Origin: DASWIG01 sp965371445 | GTDB taxonomy: Bacteria; Acidobacteriota; Thermoanaerobaculia; Multivoradales; J023 | Length of the DNA stretch: 24,349 nt | Direction of reading: 5' to 3' | NCBI GenBank assembly: GCA_965371445.1 | Contig: CBDUYN010000158.1 | Coordinates: 1 to 24,349, forward strand | Shown: piece by piece, positions 1-5,805 of the stretch | How positions within the stretch are numbered: the stretch's first letter is position 1 | How the letters are laid out: each line of letters begins with the position of its first letter | The notes under the pieces: model-generated | The model's input: only the letters and a program-made list of their open reading frames with translations | What the model was told of the DNA's origin: nothing | Database searches by the model: none | Translations under genes and position numbers: made by a program

Positions 1-109
1 GCGCTGACGGCAGAGGTTTGTGTCCGGATTCCGCATAATCCTTCCCTGTTCTGCGATCTGGTATTGAGTACACAAAACTTCCCTCTCAAGTCACGAAAAG
101 GAGTCAGAG

Positions 110-778
110 ATGGTCAGGATAAGATTCGGTCTTGTCATGTTATCTCTTGTTGGAAGTTCTCTTGCTACACCGATTTCGGGCCAACTGCTTGGAGAGCATG
201 CACGAGAGAGTCAAGGAATTCTGGAGAGAGACGCTCTCATGGAGCCACACCAGGAGTCGCTCCTTGCGAAAATCAAAACTACCTCAATCGCTATTGACGG
301 GCCGTGGTACGAGTTCAGCTTTGAAGCGGTCGGCCTGGCCGCAGCCGGCTGCCTTCCTGACGATCCCGCTGGTCTAAACTGCGGACCGGGTCCAGCCGAA
401 AATTCGGTCTTTGCGGGACCGCCCCCGTGGATATTCACAGTGACACAGGGTGAAGTGAGACTAGAGGTGACGGATGCTTTTGTCTCCGCTGACGCTTTCG
501 AGGTCTTCGATTTTGGCGTTTCGATAGGAGCCACGCCAGCGGTCGGTACTGGAGGTTTCTGTGGCGACGACCCACTCGATCCAGCCTCGTGCTTCGCAGA
601 TCCACTTCTTAGCTCAGGCGCTTTTCCTCTTTCTGCCGGAATGCACTCGATAACGATTACTCCAACTGTCATTCACCCCCTTGGCGGTGGCGTAGCTTTC
701 TTCCGCGCAACCGGGATAATCTTTACTGATGGTTTTGAGTCAGGCAACACTTCTCAGTGGTCAGATACAGTGCCATGA
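110..778 (+). CDS. Secreted protein with DGFESG-type C-terminal tail
   Basis: This is a 222-residue protein of unknown function. The start is set by AAAAGGAG at 96-103, seven bases before the ATG. Residues 1-25 form a Sec signal peptide with a hydrophobic core, ending near ISGQ. The mature part is rich in Gly, Pro and Phe and contains NSVFAGPPPWIF and an EVFDFGVS segment. It resembles the body of extracellular proteins that in other bacteria carry PEP-CTERM anchors; that resemblance is from memory and not tested. The protein ends in FTDGFESGNTSQWS, a tail I recognise from many exported acidobacterial and related proteins, probably a sorting or surface-retention signal. A degenerate attC-like site follows about 150 bp downstream, so the gene may sit in an integron cassette. 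The reading frame and export are well supported; the function is unknown. Confidence 0.85.
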   Translation: MVRIRFGLVMLSLVGSSLATPISGQLLGEHARESQGILERDALMEPHQESLLAKIKTTSIAIDGPWYEFSFEAVGLAAAGCLPDDPAGLNCGPGPAENSVFAGPPPWIFTVTQGEVRLEVTDAFVSADAFEVFDFGVSIGATPAVGTGGFCGDDPLDPASCFADPLLSSGAFPLSAGMHSITITPTVIHPLGGGVAFFRATGIIFTDGFESGNTSQWSDTVP

Positions 779-930
779 GCTTTCTTGGAGAGATCGGCAA
801 AGCTACTTGCCGCCAATTGACCTGCCGTGTACTTCCTTAGTCCCTTATCGATTCAATTCTGCGCAAAATGGTCAGAAAATCAGAAGTCGCGCCCAAGTGC
901 AAGATCCCCAGAGGGCAAGAGGCGAGAGCC
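779..930. other. Spacer with no gene seen
   Basis: This stretch lies between the DGFESG-tail gene and the first attC-like site. I see no ribosome binding site or convincing reading frame. The reading frame of the downstream lipoprotein stays open back to an ATG at 827, but it has no Shine-Dalgarno and would bury the lipoprotein signal peptide, so I do not use it. Confidence 0.5.
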
Positions 931-990
931 GCAGAACCAAGCCAATCGAGCGGACGGCTGCGCCGCCGCTCATCGCCAATCCGGTTGGGC
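931..990 (+). repeat. attC-like integron recombination site, degenerate left end
   Basis: The right end has the core GTTGGGC (984-990), which fits the attC R' consensus GTTRRRY. The inner arms pair well: CGA-GCGG-A-CGGC on the left matches the complement of GCCGCCGCTCATCG on the right, leaving an unpaired A on the left arm as in genuine attC sites. The outer left box would be GCAGAAC (931-937), which fits RYYYAAC poorly. It is 60 bp long, within the family range, and has the same orientation as the better site at 1665-1736. Recombination would occur between G984 and T985. Confidence 0.55.
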
Positions 991-1042
991 GGCAAGAGAG
1001 CGCGCTCGGCGACGGGCGCGCAGGCTAAAGGAGGTCCGTATC

Positions 1043-1645
1043 ATGTCGGCCGATCGGATCATCGTCGTCGCTAGCGCGCTGCTTCGCCTTTCAGGCCTGA
1101 TCCCAATTGCTGTCGTGCTCTCTGGGTGCACCCGCTCGAGCTATCCTGGCGAGATCGCAGAGATCACTGAGCACTTGGGGACCAAAGACTCGTTCGCTAC
1201 GGCCCATACAGCAGCCGGCGATCTTCGACGCAACGCAACGAGGTTCTCGTCGTCCGATCCGAACATCAAGATCCGTAATGTTACCTTCTACGTGCCGGAT
1301 GTTAATCCTAACGTCATGATGCGAGTCGAGTACGAGGTCAGTCCATCGGCCACGCTCGGCGAGCATTCTGCCGTTGTCAGCGCCAGCGATGTCCGTGGCA
1401 CCGTCTTGGCATCGACCGATGTGAAGATTCGTGTCGTCGCGAGCAAGGCGCGGGCGCAGGCGATGAACGGCACCATCATGTTACTGATCGGCGCTCTATG
1501 TTTGGCCATCGGAGTTGGAGGCTTAAGAGGGGACGAGCCTCCAGGGGCGGGGCTAGCAGGAGCGGTGCTGTTGCTTCTCGCCATCGGTGGCGGATTAGCT
1601 ATAGTTTACGGCATCTGGAGGATAATCAGCGCTCCGTTTGGCTAG
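1043..1645 (+). CDS. Small lipoprotein with C-terminal transmembrane hairpin (probable gene-cassette product)
   Basis: This is a 200-residue protein of unknown function. The start is chosen at 1043 because AAAGGAGG lies at 1028-1035 and a lipoprotein signal peptide follows directly: residues 1-28 with lipobox LSGC, then TRSSYPGE. The middle (about residues 30-140) is predicted soluble and beta-rich, and looks like a small extracytoplasmic domain. Two strongly hydrophobic segments close the protein, one beginning MNGTIMLLIGALCLAIG and one around AGAVLLLLAIGGGLAIVYG, separated by a short GDEPPG loop. Lipidation plus a terminal membrane hairpin is an unusual combination. The gene starts 53 bp after one attC core and ends 20 bp before the next attC, which is the compact layout of an integron cassette. 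I recognise no family. Confidence 0.8.
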   Translation: MSADRIIVVASALLRLSGLIPIAVVLSGCTRSSYPGEIAEITEHLGTKDSFATAHTAAGDLRRNATRFSSSDPNIKIRNVTFYVPDVNPNVMMRVEYEVSPSATLGEHSAVVSASDVRGTVLASTDVKIRVVASKARAQAMNGTIMLLIGALCLAIGVGGLRGDEPPGAGLAGAVLLLLAIGGGLAIVYGIWRIISAPFG

Positions 1646-1664
1646 GCCAGCATGTCGCCATCGT

Positions 1665-1736
1665 GCCCAACATGCCGATCAACCGGACGGCGGCTCGGCT
1701 TTGCCTCCCCGCCGCCGGTTATCGGCCGCGTTAGGC
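1665..1736 (+). repeat. attC site of an integron gene cassette
   Basis: The outer boxes are GCCCAAC (1665-1671, R'' consensus RYYYAAC) and GTTAGGC (1730-1736, R' consensus GTTRRRY). Between them the arms are imperfect inverted repeats: CCGATCAACCGG on the left pairs with CCGGTTATCGG on the right, leaving an extrahelical C. Next, ACGGCGG pairs with CCGCCG, leaving an extrahelical A. The apex is a short unpaired loop. Size (72 bp), boxes, extrahelical bases and position 20 bp after a stop codon all match known attC architecture. The predicted crossover is between G1730 and T1731. No integrase gene is visible in the window. Confidence 0.85.
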
Positions 1737-2301
1737 GGCTCCTCACTTCGAGCCAAGAGCTTCGAGTAGGTGAAACGATGTTCCTCGCATGCTATCGACA
1801 GAGCTTGAAGGACCGGCCCTTCGCCTCTCTGAAACCAACGTCCGCTTCACCTGCCTCGATAAGCCGAACGGCCGCCGCTCCGCGCCATCGAAGCGCCTCT
1901 CCGAAAGGCTCTGCTGAAACCGAAGGGGGCCTCTCGTGGAGCTACGTCGAATCGTCCAGCTTGCTGGCAGGTTGTAGATTGCAAACCGTCTGCGAGAAGA
2001 GGCCGCCCCCCCTAGGAGGTGCCAAGCGAATCACAAATCCCTTGTTTTCAACGACTTACGCGAAATCACGTCCGTGGAGAGGCGCTTGGCTGGCTGCGAA
2101 ATCGGGCGTCACGGGCGGTGACGCTTGGTCAAGCCGCTCATCTCTGGCGAATTTCGCCTTGAGATCACCTCAGACGGACGACCGCAGGTCGTTTCATGTC
2201 AAAAATGAGGAAGTAACAAGGTTCGAGGCGCGGCTCTCCCTGGCCGAGAGCGGAGAGGCGCTCAGCTCACCGACGGCACAGCGGTGGAGGTTGGTCCTTC
2301 C
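1737..2301. other. Region without a supportable gene
   Basis: An open frame covers much of this stretch on the plus strand (1652-2350), but it runs through the attC site, lacks a ribosome binding site, and has a composition unlike the neighbouring genes. I treat it as non-coding. The only structure I can support is one copy of a dispersed repeat at 2014-2107. It could be a decayed cassette or the edge of the array. Confidence 0.5.
2014..2107. repeat. Dispersed 94-bp repeat, copy A
   Basis: This copy aligns without gaps to 4891-4984, with roughly three quarters of positions identical by eye. The best-conserved blocks are GCGAATCACAA, CCCTTGTTTTCAACG, GGCGCTT and CTGGCTGCG. Read on the minus strand, its edge contains TGGCACC preceded by a run like GAAAACAAGGG. 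This recalls the DNA upstream of the sigma-54 promoters at 12362 and 15369, but the -12 GC is absent. It may be a decayed promoter region or an unrelated mobile repeat. Confidence 0.6.
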
Positions 2302-2616
2302 TCACGGAGGGTCGCGCGCCGGATCGCCACGCGCGAACTGTGTCTCCTGACTAGGGAAGGCGTGAGCGAACGCCATCGTCTCCTCGGAGTACGCCGTGGC
2401 CGGGCGGCGGGGAACGTGAACCGTCGGGATCTCGCCCCGCCACACGATCTCCAGCTTCTCGCCCACCTGCTCGATGACCAGCTCGCGAGTCGGTGGCCGC
2501 GGCGGCGGCGGCGCCAACTCGCCCCCGACGAAAGGCCAAGCCCTCGGAAAGCACCCCTGGGGAAACGCCGTCTCGGGGTTGAAACCCGCGGACGCCTGGA
2601 GGATCGACTCGATCAC
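2302..2616 (-). CDS. Hypothetical protein, possibly a fragment
   Basis: A GTG at 2616 opens a 104-residue frame. I keep it because its codons have strong G/C preference at third positions over roughly the first 85 residues and it reads like a genuine protein, for example RELVIEQVGEKLEIVWRGEI. It has an internal Pro-rich linker (APPPPRPPTR), no signal peptide and no motif I recognise. The last 15 residues look like read-through into non-coding DNA, so the native C-terminus may be lost. It diverges from the hydrolase gene at 2791. Real but truncated coding sequence is my best reading; a chance frame cannot be excluded. Confidence 0.35.
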   Translation of the reverse strand: MIESILQASAGFNPETAFPQGCFPRAWPFVGGELAPPPPRPPTRELVIEQVGEKLEIVWRGEIPTVHVPRRPATAYSEETMAFAHAFPSQETQFARGDPARDPP

Positions 2617-2652
2617 GGCCGGCGGAGCCGTCTACCCACTTCGCGTGTTTTC

Positions 2653-2661
2653 TGCTAGAAT
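2653..2661 (+). promoter_or_regulatory. Possible extended -10 promoter for the hydrolase gene
   Basis: TGCTAGAAT (2653-2661) fits the extended -10 form TGnTATAAT in an otherwise GC-rich region. No good -35 hexamer lies 17 bp upstream, as expected for an extended -10 promoter. Transcription would start near 2668, leaving a leader of about 120 nt before the ATG at 2791. Confidence 0.3.
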
Positions 2662-2790
2662 GCGCCGCCAAGAGAGAACTTCGAGCACGGCTCCGAGCGC
2701 CGAGGCGCGTCGCGAGCCACTAGGAGCACCGGTATGGCCCTGTTCGCCACCCTGGAGACCCGCCGCAGCTGCCATCGATGGGCGGCAACC

Positions 2791-4521
2791 ATGAGAAGAG
2801 GAATCAACCTGAAGGCCGTGGGTGCGCTCTTGGCTTTGACGTTCGTCACGACAAACGGCACCGCGGTGGCTCAAGAGAATCGTACGCCCGCGACCATTGA
2901 ACGGAAGACGAGCCTGGCACCCGACGCCGTGACGATCGTCTATTCGGCGGCCGGTGCCGGCGAAACGGCCCTCGTCTTCATCCACGGCGGACTTGCCGAT
3001 CGCACCTTCTTCGACGCTCAGCTCAAAGCCTTTGCAGATTCGTATCGGGTCATTGCCCTCGACCTCGCCGGGCACGGCGAGTCCGGCGCGAACCGTCCGC
3101 GGTGGGGGATTCCGGAGTTCGCAGCGGATGTCAAAGCCGTCGTCGAAGCCGAGAAGCTCAAGCGGGTCATTCTCTTCGGCAATTCGCTCGGTGGGCCGAC
3201 GGCCATCGAAGCGGCATTGCTCCTGCCGGGGCGCGTCATCGGCGTTGTCGGCATCGATACGTTTCAGCGTCTCGACTATTCGATGACGAACGAGGCAGCG
3301 CGCCAAGGGGCCGAGGCGTTTCGAACCGACTACTCCGGCACCTTGAACAGCATGGTGAGGATGTTCTTCCACGCCGACGCGGATCCGGCACTCATCGCTG
3401 AAGCCGAAAGACGAATGCAGAAGTCCCCCCCCGAATCGGCCTATGAGATGTTCCTTTCCCTGGCCGGATACAACCCGGCCGACTCGGCGCGGAATCTGGC
3501 GGTACCACTGAGGGCCATCAACGGCGATCGCTTTCCAACCGACGTTGCCTCGATCAGGAAGATCAAACCCGATTTCAACGTCGTTGTCATGAAACACACG
3601 GGTCACTACCCGATGCTCGAACGGCCGGACGAGCTCAACCGGCATGTTTTGGGCATGGTCCAGGAGCTCACGCGCGGTGCCGTGGCGCTTGGCGGTGCAG
3701 CGTCTGGGACGGCCCAGCCAGATCCGGAGGTCTACCCCTTTCGGCAGATCGACGAGCAAACCCTGAACGCCTACGTGTTCTCCCCCTCCGGCCGCCGTCC
3801 GGAGTCGAGGGCCAACGGTGTTTTGTTGTTCCATGGAGGTGGCTGGGCCGCGGGTACGCCGGAATGGACCTTCGAGACCGCCCGCCGCTTCGCGGACTCG
3901 GGGTTGGTGGCGATCGCCGTGCAGTACCGCTTGTCAGAGGGCGACATCACGCCGATCGAAGCCCTTGACGACGTGTGTGCCGCTTTCGCGTGGGCGCGGG
4001 AACGGGCCCCTGAGCTCGGCCTCACCGAGCGTCTCGCTGGGTACGGCGTGTCGGCGGGTGGCCACCTCGTAACCGCGACGGTAACCGTGGGCTGCCCCGG
4101 TGCCTCCGGGGACGATCCCGTGGGCCCGGCCGCATTGTTGCTGTGGTCGCCAGCGTTGGACGTCTCGGGCGACGGCTGGTTTCGCAAAAAACTCCAGGGG
4201 CGTGCCACGGCAGCGACGTACTCGCCAGTAGAGCATGTTCGCGCTTCGACACCGCCCACGTCCATTGTCCATGGTAAGAAGGACACTCTGACGCCGCTCT
4301 CCGGCGTCCAAGTGTACTGTGATCGCTTGATTGCATTGGGGGGCATGTGCGAGTTACACGTCTATGATGGCGTTGGGCATTTGCTCACCCGCAACCTGGC
4401 AAATCAAGAGAGCGACTTCGACCCGGATCCGGAAGCGCGGGCTGACGGCATCGCCCAGCATCTCCGGTTCCTGAAAGAGCTGCAATTCATCCCACGCGAA
4501 TCCGGTCCGGCCGGGGTTTAG
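2791..4521 (+). CDS. Exported tandem alpha/beta hydrolase (two fused esterase/lipase domains)
   Basis: This is a 576-residue protein. I start at 2791 rather than the in-frame ATG at 2734 because a clean signal peptide begins here (MRRGINLKAVGALLAL, cleavage after TAVA). The first domain (about residues 45-300) is a classic alpha/beta hydrolase with HGG oxyanion region, nucleophile elbow GNSLGG (Ser132), acid Asp246 in NGDRF and His272 in TGHYP. The second domain (about 330-570) is of the hormone-sensitive-lipase/BD-FAE type with HGGGWAAG, elbow GVSAGGH (Ser421), Asp498 in GKKDTLTP and His530 in GVGHLL. Both triads look complete, so both halves are probably active on ester or related substrates in the periplasm or outside the cell. 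Substrates cannot be told. The start codon has only a weak ribosome binding site. A remnant open frame begins 5 bp downstream. Confidence 0.88.
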   Translation: MRRGINLKAVGALLALTFVTTNGTAVAQENRTPATIERKTSLAPDAVTIVYSAAGAGETALVFIHGGLADRTFFDAQLKAFADSYRVIALDLAGHGESGANRPRWGIPEFAADVKAVVEAEKLKRVILFGNSLGGPTAIEAALLLPGRVIGVVGIDTFQRLDYSMTNEAARQGAEAFRTDYSGTLNSMVRMFFHADADPALIAEAERRMQKSPPESAYEMFLSLAGYNPADSARNLAVPLRAINGDRFPTDVASIRKIKPDFNVVVMKHTGHYPMLERPDELNRHVLGMVQELTRGAVALGGAASGTAQPDPEVYPFRQIDEQTLNAYVFSPSGRRPESRANGVLLFHGGGWAAGTPEWTFETARRFADSGLVAIAVQYRLSEGDITPIEALDDVCAAFAWARERAPELGLTERLAGYGVSAGGHLVTATVTVGCPGASGDDPVGPAALLLWSPALDVSGDGWFRKKLQGRATAATYSPVEHVRASTPPTSIVHGKKDTLTPLSGVQVYCDRLIALGGMCELHVYDGVGHLLTRNLANQESDFDPDPEARADGIAQHLRFLKELQFIPRESGPAGV

Positions 4522-4526
4522 CCTCC

Positions 4527-4829
4527 ATGTCGGCGGGAAGTAGGTGGGGGCTCGTGGCCGTCCCGTCCGTTCGGGAGATCCCGGAAGGCGTGGGACGGGC
4601 CGTCCCGGCGATCAACCTGGCCGTCGCCCGCGACCGCAAGCTCCACGACCTGCGCTCGGAAGAGGCGGCCCTGCGCCGCGACCGCGACAAGACGAAGCGG
4701 CTCCTCGGACGGCTGATCGTCGGCCTGCGCCGGATGATCCGCGGCGCCTACGTCGCGCCCGACCTCGTCGCCCTGGGCCTCTTGAGGTGCCTGCCCCCCC
4801 TCGTGAGGTGCCTGCCGAATCGCAACTGA
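4527..4829 (+). CDS. Hypothetical protein, probably truncated
   Basis: A 100-residue frame starts 5 bp after the hydrolase stop. The middle is plausible coding sequence with a predicted basic helix or coiled coil (HDLRSEEAALRRDRDKTKRL) followed by RRMIRGAYVAPDLVALG. I associate this pattern with a hypothetical family in which a helical stretch is followed by GxYGxDS; that is from memory. The C-terminus runs into two copies of GAGGTGCCTGCC spaced 21 bp apart (4784-4795 and 4805-4816) and looks like out-of-frame sequence, so the native end is probably lost. There is no clear ribosome binding site. It is most likely a gene remnant. Confidence 0.35.
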   Translation: MSAGSRWGLVAVPSVREIPEGVGRAVPAINLAVARDRKLHDLRSEEAALRRDRDKTKRLLGRLIVGLRRMIRGAYVAPDLVALGLLRCLPPLVRCLPNRN

Positions 4830-4890
4830 AACCGTCGCCGTCCTCTGACGGTTATCTGCTGTGAAATACGTCACAGTCCGCCTCCGCCTC

Positions 4891-4984
4891 AGAAGGTGCC
4901 ACGCGAATCACAAGCCCCTTGTTTTCAACGGTTTACGCCAGATTTGACCTGCTGAGGGGCGCTTTGCTGGCTGCGGAATCGGGC
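4891..4984. repeat. Dispersed 94-bp repeat, copy B
   Basis: This is the second copy of the repeat at 2014-2107, in the same orientation and ungapped. It shares GCGAATCACAAG, CTTGTTTTCAACG, TTACGC and TGCTGGCTGCGGAATCGGGC-like blocks. The two copies bracket the hydrolase gene and its flanking fragments. On the minus strand a TGGCAC is present, but the expected GC at -12 is replaced by GG. Confidence 0.6.
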
Positions 4985-5019
4985 CTCAGAAGCGTGGCGC
5001 CCGACCAAACCGAGCGAAT

Positions 5020-5187
5020 TTGGCCTTGATCCTGCTTTTCGCGCTTCTTCTGACGCGTCTGCTCTGGCTGATCCTCCCGGCTCCGGTGTTGGTGCCGGTG
5101 GGCGCGACCGCCGCCGTCGTCTTTCTGCTCTTCCTCATCATATGGCGCGGCATGGGCACGACCACCGCGCCGCCGCAGACGGCCTGA
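5020..5187 (+). CDS. Possible small membrane protein
   Basis: A TTG at 5020 opens a 55-residue frame with two hydrophobic stretches, around LALILLFALLLTRLLWLIL and TAAVVFLLFLIIW, joined by PAPVLVPVG, and ending in a short polar tail. The pattern is what a two-pass inner-membrane mini-protein would look like. There is no ATG in frame and no good ribosome binding site, so it may instead be a fragment of a larger membrane protein. It lies directly after repeat copy B. Confidence 0.3.
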   Translation: MALILLFALLLTRLLWLILPAPVLVPVGATAAVVFLLFLIIWRGMGTTTAPPQTA

Positions 5188-5768
5188 CGCGGCCGGCTGG
5201 TCCGTCTCGTGGTCCGTCCGAGCGCCAGCTCCAGCACGCCAGAATGCGGGCGAAGAGCCGGAAACCCTGTCCACCGATGTGATGCCGCCGAAGACGACAC
5301 ACCCCCTGGATCCGAGGTCGGCCGGTTTTCGCTCCCGTTTCTGGGGACAAACCGGCGAGGCCCACTTCATCTTCCGCGACCGTAGCGTAGCCGGGACCGA
5401 CCGCAAGGCTCCCCGCGGCGGCTCGGGGCAGGAGGACGCTCCGCAGGACGGCGAAACGCCACAGCCGGACGGCCTGCCCGGACGCGGTGTCGACTGACCT
5501 CGCTCAGCGTCCGGCCGGCGACCCGGCGATCCGGCGGCGGTAAGCGGCGGTCTCGTAGACCCTCGGGGTTGGGCGAGCGGTCGTCCTGGGGTGCAGCTGG
5601 GATCCTGAGGGGATCTCGAAGCGAAACCCGCCCCCGCCTGCCTCCCGAAGGAGGCAGTCTCCCATACCGAAAAGTTCCACCGCATAAGCCGGAGGCTATT
5701 CTAGGCCAGTGTAACGATCTGGTCAAGATTTCTCATGCGCTCGGAGGCGAAAATCTTCGTCTTCGTAG

Positions 5769-5785
5769 GTCAGGCTTCGCCTGAC
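5769..5785 (-). terminator. Inverted repeat after the protease gene, weak terminator
   Basis: GTCAGGC-TTC-GCCTGAC forms a perfect 7-bp stem 20 bp beyond the protease stop codon. No U-run follows on the minus strand, so intrinsic termination here would be weak; it could equally be an mRNA-stabilising hairpin. Confidence 0.3.
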
Positions 5786-5805
5786 TGTTGGCGAAGCTGG
5801 CTACA

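Larger units (their letters stand above)
4830..5805. other. Long region with only remnants
   Basis: Nearly 1 kb without a convincing full-length gene. It holds repeat copy B (4891-4984), a possible small membrane protein (5020-5187), a perfect 8-bp-stem hairpin CTGCCTCC-CGAA-GGAGGCAG (5638-5657) and a second hairpin close to the end of the protease gene (5769-5785). Other open frames here lack ribosome binding sites and readable domains. Confidence 0.5.

Noticed and set aside
1397..1411. TGGCACCGTCTTGGC, a sigma-54-like string on the plus strand
   Set aside because: It lies within the lipoprotein coding sequence, lacks TTGC, and has no gene at the right distance.
1652..2350. Plus-strand open frame of 232 codons
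   Set aside because: It runs through the attC site, has no ribosome binding site, and its sequence is low-complexity Ser/Arg/Ala-rich without any domain.
2632..3834. Minus-strand open frame of 400 codons
   Set aside because: It lies opposite the tandem hydrolase, which has two complete catalytic triads and a signal peptide; the antisense frame is a by-product of GC-rich codons.
4784..4816. Two GAGGTGCCTGCC copies 21 bp apart, considered as activator motifs
   Set aside because: The 21-bp spacing is suggestive, but the sequence lacks the paired GGCA half and no sigma-54 promoter lies nearby.
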